A DNA stretch of 39,110 nucleotides from Methylophaga sp. GTDB lineage: Bacteria > Pseudomonadota > Gammaproteobacteria > Nitrosococcales > Methylophagaceae. The position numbers and the translations under genes were made by a program. Where the stretch lies: NCBI GenBank assembly GCA_026988435.1, contig JALSLH010000068.1, positions 1-39,110 on the forward strand, in the 5' to 3' direction. Positions 1-6,684 of the stretch are shown here, in pieces. Under the pieces are notes generated by a model that was not told the origin of the DNA, did no database searches, and saw only the letters and a program-made list of their open reading frames with translations. Each line of letters starts with the position of its first letter. Positions within the stretch are counted from its first letter, which is position 1.

Positions 1-3
1 TTA

Positions 4-121
4 TGCTTGGCGGCTATAGCGAGTTGGACCCACCTGATCCCATCCCGAACTCAGAAGTGAAACGACTTAGCGCCGATGGTAGTGTGGGAGTTCCCATGTG
101 AGAGTAGGTCACTGCCAGGCT
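4..121 (+). rRNA. 5S ribosomal RNA
   Basis: The sequence is a complete bacterial 5S rRNA: the 5' GCTTGGC (5-11) pairs with the 3' GCCAGGC (114-120), and the central CCCATCCCGAACTCAGAAGTG block is the universally conserved loop region. It is the last gene of an rRNA operon whose 16S and 23S genes lie outside the window to the left. A strong terminator follows immediately. Confidence 0.96.
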
Positions 122-134
122 TTTATACAAAAAT

Positions 135-168
135 AAGCTCAACCCTTTTGGGGTTGAGCTTTTTTTTA
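135..168 (+). terminator. Rho-independent terminator of the rRNA operon
   Basis: An 11-bp stem (AAGCTCAACCC / GGGTTGAGCTT) with a short T/G loop is followed by a run of eight T residues. Its position 14 bases after 5S makes it the rRNA operon terminator. The next 170 bases up to the AIPR gene hold only a short palindrome (CTCCA-GG-TGGAG, 281-292) and no clear promoter. Confidence 0.93.
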
Positions 169-337
169 TTCAAAGATTGGTACTGATTTTACCCGAGCAT
201 GGCAACAGCCCATTAAGGTAATTATGTTGAAGATTTTCTAAGACTGTGTAATAATGTGTTTGACCTTTGCATTTGTATGGCTCCAGGTGGAGTACATACA
301 CTAAGAATGAAAGGCATGATAATTTGAGGTATTAAAA

Positions 338-1528
338 ATGACTACATTAAGTCTAAAAGGTACTAGTGCGCCTAAAGCTACTGAAACAACTCTTTCTTAT
401 AATTCACTTCGTAATATTTCTAGCCCTGATGATTTCGTTTCGGGCAGAAAAGTTCTATGTGGACATATGTCAGCAAGAGACATATTAGATATTAATACAC
501 ATGAAAATGTTAGAGCATATCTACTTGATATTGAGGGAAAAAAGAAAGTTCCAACTGCTGTTCACCGAGCAATTAAAAATACTTTAGAAAATGATCCTGA
601 GAAATTTTCAGTATTAAATGGTGGTATTACAATAGTAGCTGAAAACTATTCTGTTAATGAAAAAACACGTGAACTGACTTTAGTCAATGCTAGCATTATC
701 AATGGTGCTCAAACCCAAGGCATCCTTCGAGACTATTTAGAATCACTTGCTAACCCTGAAGATTTTCCAGATGTTCATGTGACTTATGAACTTATAATTA
801 CAAGCGATGAAGCATTAATTGCGGAAGTTTCTATCGCTCGTAATTTTCAGAACGATGTTAAGCTTCTTTCTATTTCAGGAAAATTAGGAATTTTTGATGA
901 CTTGAAGATCTCCATTGAAAAAGGTCTAGACGGTAAACAATTACGGTTATCTGAATCGGATGCTCCTGATGAAACTATGGATACGGAAAAGTTACTACAA
1001 GTCATTACGGCTCTTATTCCAGAAATATTATGGACTGATCTCAAGCGCGGAGATTTATCAAATAAAGCATATGCTTATAACCAAAAAGCTAAATGTTTGA
1101 AGCAATTTACGGAACTGAAAAAGAATGTAGATCAAGAGCCTTCTAATGAACTTTACAGCGATGTGTACCAGTTTTTTATTGATATTGCACCTCAGGCATG
1201 GAAATTGTATCAAAAGTGGAAAATCCATCCACATTTTAAAGGCACAGGGATTAGGGCTATTCAAAGGGATGGTAAAGAGATAATTGATGTGCCAGATGGT
1301 ATTATCTTCCCAATACTTGCTGCTTTAGCACAGTTTATTGTAAAGGAAAATAATATTTGGATCTTAAAAACTCCTGATATATTTGAAGATCAAGATCTCA
1401 TTAATGCTGCAAAGTCTGCGTATAAAGATGTAGCAAACCATAAACCATATGTAATGGGGCGATCAAAAGCATCATATTCATCTTTAATACAATTGACTTC
1501 TATATATAACCGTTTAAGTAATAGCTAA
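338..1528 (+). CDS. AIPR-family abortive phage infection protein
   Basis: The 396-residue product carries the hallmark of the AIPR family (abortive infection phage resistance proteins): a 'VLNGGITIVAE' strand at about residues 93-103 followed by 'NASIINGAQTQGIL' at about 117-130. AIPR proteins are known as stand-alone abortive-infection genes or as parts of defence systems; their biochemistry is not settled. There is no signal peptide or membrane segment, so the protein should be cytosolic. The ATG has a GAGGT ribosome site seven bases upstream. The gene stands alone, just after the rRNA terminator and before a YoeB/YefM module, and it looks more AT-rich than the genes to the right, which fits acquisition by transfer. 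No partner nuclease, kinase or methylase gene is adjacent. Family assignment is fairly sure; the defence role is inferred from family. Confidence 0.82.
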   Translation: MTTLSLKGTSAPKATETTLSYNSLRNISSPDDFVSGRKVLCGHMSARDILDINTHENVRAYLLDIEGKKKVPTAVHRAIKNTLENDPEKFSVLNGGITIVAENYSVNEKTRELTLVNASIINGAQTQGILRDYLESLANPEDFPDVHVTYELIITSDEALIAEVSIARNFQNDVKLLSISGKLGIFDDLKISIEKGLDGKQLRLSESDAPDETMDTEKLLQVITALIPEILWTDLKRGDLSNKAYAYNQKAKCLKQFTELKKNVDQEPSNELYSDVYQFFIDIAPQAWKLYQKWKIHPHFKGTGIRAIQRDGKEIIDVPDGIIFPILAALAQFIVKENNIWILKTPDIFEDQDLINAAKSAYKDVANHKPYVMGRSKASYSSLIQLTSIYNRLSNS

Positions 1529-1548
1529 TAATTCGTAGGTGAAATATA

Positions 1549-1582
1549 AAGGTGGTGTGCCTTTTTGGAGGTACATCACCTT
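1549..1582. terminator. Convergent-gene hairpin between AIPR and yoeB
   Basis: AAGGTGGTGT (1549-1558) and ACATCACCTT (1573-1582) form a 10-bp stem with one G-T pair between the ends of two convergent genes. On the minus strand it is followed by TATATTT, so it may terminate the toxin-antitoxin transcript weakly; there is no proper T run on the plus strand. Confidence 0.4.
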
Positions 1583-1848
1583 CATCCATAATGCGTCCAA
1601 AGCCGAAGCACCCGAACCACATGCTCAACTTCATAAACCTCATAAACAAGTCGATGCTGAATATTAATCCTTCTGGAATAAGCCCCTGCTAAATCGCCAA
1701 TCAATTTTTCATAAGGTGGTGGATTTTGATAAGGATCATTTTCAATGATATCAAGAAGCAGTAGAGCTTTATTTTTTAATTTTGCAGAAGCCAGCTTTTT
1801 GGCATCTTTTTGAGCTTGTTTAGTATAAACCAGTTCCCATGTCACCAC
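1582..1848 (-). CDS. yoeB: YoeB/Txe-family mRNA interferase toxin
   Basis: This 88-residue protein matches the Txe/YoeB RelE-fold toxins in length and motifs: 'YTKQAQKDAKKL' near the N terminus, 'PPPYEKLIGDLAGAYSRRINIQHRLVYEV' in the middle and a C-terminal 'VLRLWTHYG', close to the family's usual ending (His-Tyr-x). The Glu in 'YEKL', the Arg of 'SRRIN' and the C-terminal His-Tyr correspond to catalytic residues in YoeB. Such toxins bind the ribosomal A site and cleave mRNA at translated codons. The start codon overlaps the last seven bases of the antitoxin gene, the usual arrangement for yefM-yoeB, so the two are translationally coupled and controlled by the upstream palindrome. Confidence 0.92.
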   Translation of the reverse strand: MVTWELVYTKQAQKDAKKLASAKLKNKALLLLDIIENDPYQNPPPYEKLIGDLAGAYSRRINIQHRLVYEVYEVEHVVRVLRLWTHYG

Positions 1849-2084
1849 TCAAGTTCCTTAGAACTTTCTGATAAATCTTCATTCATTCCATCTCGAATAG
1901 ACTCTCTCATACCAGGTATGGAGAGGAGATACATGGTTTCAGAAATTGCATTCCAATCTTCTTCAGAAACTAACACAGCGTTTGATCTTTTTCCGGTAAT
2001 GATAATGGGTTTATGTGTGCTTGCTGTTTCGTCTATTAGCGTATAAAGCTTTGATCGTGCTTCGGTTACATTAAATGTCGTCAT
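1842..2084 (-). CDS. yefM: YefM/Phd-family antitoxin
   Basis: This 80-residue protein starts 'MTTFNVTEARSKLYTLID' and has 'PIIITGKRSNAVLVSEEDWNAISETMYLL', the Phd/YefM DNA-binding fold signature. It should bind and neutralise the YoeB toxin through its disordered C-terminal part (about residues 55-80) and repress its own promoter with its N-terminal domain. The ATG is preceded by GAGG at eight bases. It is the first gene of the two-gene operon, as expected for this family. Confidence 0.92.
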   Translation of the reverse strand: MTTFNVTEARSKLYTLIDETASTHKPIIITGKRSNAVLVSEEDWNAISETMYLLSIPGMRESIRDGMNEDLSESSKELEW

Positions 2085-2104
2085 ATTGGTTACCTCGTCA
2101 GGAA

Positions 2105-2133
2105 ATAATACGGGATAACGTACGTAAAAACAA
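2105..2133 (-). promoter_or_regulatory. yefM-yoeB promoter with palindromic operator
   Basis: Reading the minus strand, a -35 box TTGTTT (2128-2133) and a -10 box TATTAT (2105-2110) are separated by exactly 17 bases. The spacer contains the 8-bp palindrome ACGTACGT (2118-2125), a good candidate for the autorepression site bound by the YefM-YoeB complex. The assignment to YefM is inferred from position. Confidence 0.6.
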
Positions 2134-2140
2134 GTTTAGA

Positions 2141-2500
2141 TTATCCGGCACAAGGATAAGCCATCTCCAGCTCCTTAAAAACAGTCTCAATAGCCTGATT
2201 AGCACTAATTAATTCATCGGTATGATTTTTATTCAAATATTCAATAAAGGTATTAGTTGTCATCAGCGGTGCATTACAAAACACTTCATTTGTACCTTCA
2301 ATTTCGCCAGATTGTATTTTTTTCTGATAATCAGCCAATCTAAATGCCATTTCTGAAATCCATGATAGTTGCTGCATTTGATTGGCGACATCAATTTGAA
2401 AATGCGCTTCGATATAGTCTTCTTCTGCATAGCTGTAAGCAGAAAATAATAAAGCGCTTAGCGCAATTAGACCAATGGTTATTTTGTTATTAAAGATCAT
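2141..2500 (-). CDS. Small secreted protein, paralogue of the gene upstream
   Basis: I do not recognise a family. The 119-residue product begins with a signal peptide (hydrophobic residues about 8-23, cleavage likely after SYA at about 25), so it should be periplasmic. The mature part shares the blocks 'DYQKKIQSGEIEG', 'NEVFC', 'YLNKNHTDELI' and the ending 'KELEMAYPCA' with the adjacent 113-residue protein, so the pair arose by tandem duplication. Two cysteines, in NEVFC and YPCA, are shared and could form a disulfide. It ends the long PTS/rpoN operon, 30 bases after its paralogue. Confidence 0.7.
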   Translation of the reverse strand: MIFNNKITIGLIALSALLFSAYSYAEEDYIEAHFQIDVANQMQQLSWISEMAFRLADYQKKIQSGEIEGTNEVFCNAPLMTTNTFIEYLNKNHTDELISANQAIETVFKELEMAYPCAG

Positions 2501-2530
2501 TGTCGGTCTCCAAAAAATTCTACTATAAGC

Positions 2531-2872
2531 TTATTCGGCACAAGGATATGCTGCTTCTAATTCTTTAAATATGGTCTTAAGGGCTTGATCATCTGTAATG
2601 AGCTCATCGGTATGGTTTTTGTTTAAATAACCTCGAATGAGATCTGAGTCGATGACGGGTACATCACAAAAAACTTCATTTTTACCCTGAATCTCGCCAG
2701 ATTGTAATTTTTGCTGGTAATCAGACAATTTATAGGCAACTTGGAAACACCATACTAAGGCTTCGTTTTCATCTTTTTCTTCAAGCTGAAATAAAACCTC
2801 TGGTAAAGAGTCTCTTGCAAAGGTGTGTAATGGAGCGACCATAATAAATAGTGCTAGTGTGAACATTTTCAT
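2531..2872 (-). CDS. Small secreted protein, first of a tandem pair
   Basis: No recognised family. This 113-residue protein has a short N-terminal signal peptide (about residues 1-19, ending TFA) and a mature domain with 'SDYQQKLQSGEIQG', 'NEVFC', 'YLNKNHTDELI' and 'KELEAAYPCAE', nearly the same as in the following gene. It has one additional cysteine ('VWCFQ', about 42) that the paralogue lacks. Its ATG overlaps the TAA of the upstream ptsI gene by one base (TAATG), so it is probably translated by reinitiation after Enzyme I. A role in sensing or envelope function linked to the PTS relay is possible but is only inferred from this coupling. Confidence 0.7.
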   Translation of the reverse strand: MKMFTLALFIMVAPLHTFARDSLPEVLFQLEEKDENEALVWCFQVAYKLSDYQQKLQSGEIQGKNEVFCDVPVIDSDLIRGYLNKNHTDELITDDQALKTIFKELEAAYPCAE

Positions 2873-4617
2873 TATGTATTAGTCTCGTTAATTTTCTCTA
2901 AAAATAGTTCAGCATCATTAGATTGAGCCATATCGAGTATCGATATTATATTATCGGGTAATTTATTGAGTTCTGTTTCATTAATGATCTGTTTAACTTC
3001 TAGTAGTGCGTTGGGATGCATGCTGAAATGTTGTAGGCCCATAGCCAGTAATAGTCGAGTAAATTTCGGGTCGCCAGCCATTTCGCCACACATTGAGACG
3101 GGGACATTATGTTTTCTGCCTGCTTCTATGGTCATATTTATCAGTTTTAATACGGCTGGGTGCAGTGGATCATAAAGGTAGTTCACTTGATCATCAATAC
3201 GATCGACAGCGAGCGTATATTGTATTAAATCATTGGTTCCAATTGATAAAAAGTCTACTTTTTGGGCAAACATTTCAGCGCAGATGGCACTAGCCGGGAT
3301 TTCTATCATGACGCCTGATTCAATATGACGATCGTATGCAAGTTCTTCTTTATCAAGTTCATCTTTGCACATGTCTAACATTCGCTGGGCTTGTGTAAGT
3401 TCTTGCATGCCAGAAATCATTGGAAACATGATTTTTATTTTTCCGAATGCCGAGGCGCGTAGAATTGCACGTAGTTGTGTACGGAACATAGCCGGATGGT
3501 TCAGGCATAGACGAATAGCACGTAAACCTAGTGCAGGATTAATGGCTGTTTGACTTTGATTACGACCACCATCCACTGTTTTATCTGCTCCTAGGTCAAA
3601 TGTTCTAATAGTGACAGCTTGGTTGTTCATGCCTTCAACTACATCACGGTAGGCGGCTAATTGTTCTTCCTCTTCTGGTGGTGATATGCGGTTCATATAG
3701 AGAAATTCTGTGCGATATAAACCAATACCATGAGCACCGGCATTGCTGATGAGATTGATGTCTTCAGATTGTTCAGCATTGGCGAGTAAGGTAATTGTTT
3801 TACCATCACGTGTTTGCGTGGGTTGAGATTTGTAGCGTCCTAGCTCGGCGATATGGGTGGCGAACGCTTCTCGACTATATTGATATTCTGCGATGGTTGC
3901 TTGACTGGCGTTGGCGATCAGAATGCCATTTTCACCATCAATAATAAGCAGTTCATTATCTTGAATATAACGTCGAACAGATTTCACACCGACGATAGCG
4001 GGAATGCCTAAACTACGGGCTAGAATAGTGGTGTGTGAGGTGGCTCCACCATGTTCAGTCACAAAGGCGGCAATGCCTTGATGTTGCATTAACATGGTAT
4101 CAGCGGGTGTGAGGTCTTCTGCAATAATGATGTGGCCTTTTAGCCTGCCATCAGGAATTTCATGGTCAGGCACATCTTCATCGGCTAAAAAACGGTGAAT
4201 GCGATCGACTACATGGTCAACATCATTGCGCCGAGTACGCAGATAGGGATCATCCATTTCGTTGAAGACATTGATGAGTGCATCGCGTTGTAATTGTAGC
4301 GCCCATTCAGCATTGCAACGACGCGTTCGAATCATATCAATAGGAACGGTAGTGAGTGATGAATCATTAAGCATTAATAAATGGGTATCAATGAAAGCTG
4401 CTACATCGGCAGGCGCATTGCCCGGAATGCTATCTCTAATAGTTCGGAGCTGTTCGCGAGCTTGTTCAGTGGCGTTGACTAGACGATCAACTTCTTGTTC
4501 TATACTGAAAGCAGGAATTAAATATTCACGAATATCAGGCTGGTTGTGAAACAGTATATGCGCGCGCCCGATAGCGATGCCACGCGATACGCCGATGCCT
4601 TGTAATTCGAGTGTCAC
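2872..4617 (-). CDS. ptsI: PTS Enzyme I (phosphoenolpyruvate-protein phosphotransferase)
   Basis: Enzyme I takes phosphate from phosphoenolpyruvate and passes it to HPr. The 581-residue length is typical for EI without an extra domain; the N-terminal GAF domain of the nitrogen-type PtsP is absent. The phosphorylated His is H185 in 'GGATSHTTILARS'. The C-terminal PEP-binding barrel shows 'GIGLYRTEFLYMNR' (about residue 300), 'FDLGADK', 'IGTNDLIQYTLAVDR' and the active-site Cys in 'PVSMCGEMAGD' near residue 500. The start overlaps ptsH by four bases (ATGA). It belongs to the rpoN-hpf-ptsN-hprK-EIIA-ptsH-ptsI operon, which contains no sugar permease, so the relay is probably regulatory. Confidence 0.95.
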   Translation of the reverse strand: MTLELQGIGVSRGIAIGRAHILFHNQPDIREYLIPAFSIEQEVDRLVNATEQAREQLRTIRDSIPGNAPADVAAFIDTHLLMLNDSSLTTVPIDMIRTRRCNAEWALQLQRDALINVFNEMDDPYLRTRRNDVDHVVDRIHRFLADEDVPDHEIPDGRLKGHIIIAEDLTPADTMLMQHQGIAAFVTEHGGATSHTTILARSLGIPAIVGVKSVRRYIQDNELLIIDGENGILIANASQATIAEYQYSREAFATHIAELGRYKSQPTQTRDGKTITLLANAEQSEDINLISNAGAHGIGLYRTEFLYMNRISPPEEEEQLAAYRDVVEGMNNQAVTIRTFDLGADKTVDGGRNQSQTAINPALGLRAIRLCLNHPAMFRTQLRAILRASAFGKIKIMFPMISGMQELTQAQRMLDMCKDELDKEELAYDRHIESGVMIEIPASAICAEMFAQKVDFLSIGTNDLIQYTLAVDRIDDQVNYLYDPLHPAVLKLINMTIEAGRKHNVPVSMCGEMAGDPKFTRLLLAMGLQHFSMHPNALLEVKQIINETELNKLPDNIISILDMAQSNDAELFLEKINETNT

Positions 4618-4883
4618 TCGCCTTCACCGAAATAATCATTGATGAGTGCTTCAATAGCTTCCAATACTTTATTTTCATCTATACCATCGGCAGTGATCAC
4701 AATTTCAGTATTTTTTGCAGCAGCGAGCATCATCATGCCCATTATGCTTTTACCATTCACGGTGCGACCATTTCGGCTGACTTTTATATCGGCTTCAAAT
4801 TCAGATGCCGTGGTGACAAATTTAGCTGCAGCTCGGGCATGCAAGCCCAAATTGTTGATAATGGTGATAGTGCGTTCAATCAT
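4614..4883 (-). CDS. ptsH: Phosphocarrier protein HPr
   Basis: HPr carries phosphate from Enzyme I to EIIA proteins. I chose the ATG at 4883 (89 residues) over a TTG at 4892: it gives an ATGA overlap with the upstream EIIA gene and puts the two key residues at their canonical numbers, the phosphohistidine at H15 ('NNLGLHARAA') and the regulatory serine at S46 ('GKSIMGMM'). Conservation of S46 with the surrounding motif matters here because an HPr kinase is encoded in the same operon. It overlaps ptsI by four bases at the other end. Cytosolic. Confidence 0.95.
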   Translation of the reverse strand: MIERTITIINNLGLHARAAAKFVTTASEFEADIKVSRNGRTVNGKSIMGMMMLAAAKNTEIVITADGIDENKVLEAIEALINDYFGEGE

Positions 4884-5284
4884 GTTGAGCAACCTGTCTG
4901 GTGGCAGCGAACCACACCTTCTTGCCCTCCACTGAGCGCTTTTTGTTCAAGATCATCTAGAGCTAGATTCGGATAATTTAATACGCGGATCAGCATAGGC
5001 AAGTTGAGGCCGGCTACGATACGTACATCATCACGATCAGAAACGACACATGCGATGTTGCTTGGTGTAGAGCCAAACATATCGGTCAAAATAAGAATAC
5101 CGTTGCCTTGGTCTAATTCGGTCAGTATTTGGTCTAATTTAACTTGAACGGTATCCGGTTGATCGTCGATTTCAATTGACAGCACTTTGGTGGGCAATGG
5201 GCAGCATGACAGCATTTGTCGAGCGGTATTGATTAGCTCTGTACCGATTTGATTATGGGAAACTAATAAGATGCCTACGGCCAT
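4880..5284 (-). CDS. PTS EIIA component, mannose/sorbose family (stand-alone)
   Basis: This 134-residue cytosolic protein is an isolated EIIA(Man) domain: 'GILLVSHNQIGTEL' at the N terminus holds the phosphorylated H10, and 'GILILTDMFGSTPSNIA' (about 62-78) is the second family signature. No IIB, IIC or IID(Man) gene is nearby, so sugar uptake is unlikely. In many proteobacteria such a protein is encoded with HPr and EI in the nitrogen PTS block and acts as a regulator. The same fold forms the N-terminal domain of DhaM, the phosphate donor of PTS-type dihydroxyacetone kinase, whose DhaK and DhaL partners are encoded at 27764-29972. That link is a hypothesis. Confidence 0.92.
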   Translation of the reverse strand: MAVGILLVSHNQIGTELINTARQMLSCCPLPTKVLSIEIDDQPDTVQVKLDQILTELDQGNGILILTDMFGSTPSNIACVVSDRDDVRIVAGLNLPMLIRVLNYPNLALDDLEQKALSGGQEGVVRCHQTGCST

Positions 5285-5306
5285 TGTGGTGCTCGGGATG
5301 ATTGGC

Positions 5307-5846
5307 TCATTGTAATGTTTCCATTTGTGCTTGTTGACGCTGTTTAAGTATCGTGACAGCGGTATTATGTTTGGTTTGCATCGATAGCCAAGTAGTTATT
5401 CGATTGCTTATCGTTGCAGGATTATTGAGATCTAAGCTAAGCATGGGGAATGATTGCTCACAGATTATATAGTGCTCTTGCTCAATAGATAATGAACTTG
5501 GGGAGGCAAGGTTCTTTTGTAGGCGAATAACGTAATCAAGTTGAATCTCGGTTTGCCATGCGGTTGAATCGAAGTGCTCGGATAGCGAGATAAGACCAAG
5601 TTCACGCGTGTGTAGAAGTCCTGCCAATATGGGCGGGCAGTGACCGAGTATTAATTGTTGATGGTTGGCTTTGAAATCGACATAGTCATCGGCAATTAGG
5701 CCATGCCCTTGGTGCAAAAAATCAAGGGCGAGACTACTTTTCCCGATGCCTGCTTCGCCGATAATAAATACACCGTAGCCGGAAATATTTAATAACACGC
5801 CATGATGACTTTCAGAAAGTTGTTTATGGCATGTATATTTTGTCAT
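5307..5846 (-). CDS. hprK: Short HPr kinase/phosphorylase (catalytic domain only)
   Basis: HprK phosphorylates or dephosphorylates HPr at Ser46. The 179-residue protein has the P-loop 'GEAGIGKSSLAL' (about 30-41), the 'DDYVDF' acidic motif (about 53-58) and 'LLHTRELGLISL' in the position of the HprK signature. Full-length HprK is about 310 residues; here the whole N-terminal domain is missing, as in alphaproteobacterial short forms, and the signature is somewhat divergent. It lies between ptsN (six bases upstream) and the EIIA(Man) gene. In related gammaproteobacterial operons rapZ usually sits directly after hprK; here there are only 22 bases before the next gene. Confidence 0.85.
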   Translation of the reverse strand: MTKYTCHKQLSESHHGVLLNISGYGVFIIGEAGIGKSSLALDFLHQGHGLIADDYVDFKANHQQLILGHCPPILAGLLHTRELGLISLSEHFDSTAWQTEIQLDYVIRLQKNLASPSSLSIEQEHYIICEQSFPMLSLDLNNPATISNRITTWLSMQTKHNTAVTILKQRQQAQMETLQ

Positions 5847-5852
5847 TTGAGA

Positions 5853-6317
5853 TCAGTCGTCATCGATCGCAAGTAATAAATCGAACATTTTATCGACATC
5901 GTCTGTTTCTCGTATTTTCTGGCAGATAGTCGGTTCGCGGAATGATGTGACTAAACTTGCTAAATGTTCAAGGTGGTTGTCACCATCATCTTCGGGCACT
6001 AATAGCGCAAAGATAATATCGACGCCTTTATTATCTGTGGCATCAAAATCAACAGGCCGATTGAGGGTGAGCATAGCGGCAATGGTATGTGTAATGCCAG
6101 GAACACGGGCGTGGGGTATAGCCACGCCCTTTCCTATTCCTGTACTGCCCAAGCGCTCTCGATCAAATAATGCATCAAATATGGCATCATCTGAAATAAG
6201 ATCTGTATTAGCGGCCAACAGATGGCTAATAGTCTCGATAACCCGTTTTTTGCTCGTAGCAGTGCTATCTTGGCATTGGATGTTATCGGAATTGACGAGT
6301 AGAGCAGCGATTAACAT
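5853..6317 (-). CDS. ptsN: Nitrogen PTS EIIA component (EIIA-Ntr)
   Basis: EIIA(Ntr) receives phosphate from HPr-type carriers and regulates potassium and nitrogen related processes. The 154-residue length is normal, and the phosphorylated histidine is H69 in 'GKGVAIPHARVPG'. The second half contains 'VDIIFALLVPEDDGDNHLEHLASL', typical of the mannitol/fructose/Ntr EIIA fold. It follows hpf by eight bases and precedes hprK by six, in the classical order rpoN-hpf-ptsN. No signal peptide; cytosolic. Confidence 0.95.
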   Translation of the reverse strand: MLIAALLVNSDNIQCQDSTATSKKRVIETISHLLAANTDLISDDAIFDALFDRERLGSTGIGKGVAIPHARVPGITHTIAAMLTLNRPVDFDATDNKGVDIIFALLVPEDDGDNHLEHLASLVTSFREPTICQKIRETDDVDKMFDLLLAIDDD

Positions 6318-6325
6318 GGTTTTCT

Positions 6326-6652
6326 TTAGCCTGCGTTGTGTTTCATATCGGCACCATCAGCTTGATGATGATTTTTAATTTTATCTTTATGTTTAATGAT
6401 CTGACGATCCAGTTTGGACACTAAATGTTCAATAGCGGTATACATATTTTCATTTTCATCAGAAGCAAATAAATCTGCACCACTTGCATGCACTGTCGCT
6501 TCAGCCTTTTGGCGTTGTTTTTCAACCGACAAAATGACATGAACGTTCGTCATATGGTCAAAATGGCGCGTTAGTTTTTCAAACTTGCTATTTACATGGT
6601 CACGAAGACTGTCAGTAATTTCAATATGTTGTCCACTTAAGTTTAATTGCAT
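6326..6652 (-). CDS. hpf: Ribosome hibernation promoting factor, short form
   Basis: A 108-residue sigma-54 modulation / S30AE family protein: 'MQLNLSGQHIEITDSLRDHVNSK' opening, 'VHVILSVEKQRQKAEATVHASGADLFASDE' in the middle and 'MYTAIEHLVSKLDRQIIKHKDKIK' at the end. It binds the small ribosomal subunit in stationary phase and inactivates ribosomes. The short length (no C-terminal dimerisation domain) matches gammaproteobacterial HPF. Located between rpoN (32 bases) and ptsN. Confidence 0.95.
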   Translation of the reverse strand: MQLNLSGQHIEITDSLRDHVNSKFEKLTRHFDHMTNVHVILSVEKQRQKAEATVHASGADLFASDENENMYTAIEHLVSKLDRQIIKHKDKIKNHHQADGADMKHNAG

Positions 6653-6684
6653 AGTGTTTAGCTCCTAGGTTAATGGAAACTGGT

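Noticed and set aside
281-292. Palindrome CTCCA-GG-TGGAG before AIPR as an operator
   Set aside because: Short, and no promoter boxes are found around it, so no regulatory claim can be made.
1810-2046. Plus-strand frame opposite yefM
   Set aside because: Shadow of the antitoxin gene; composition is not protein-like.
4611-4976. Plus-strand frame opposite ptsH and EIIA
   Set aside because: It is a mirror of two well-supported minus-strand genes and has no family motif or ribosome site.
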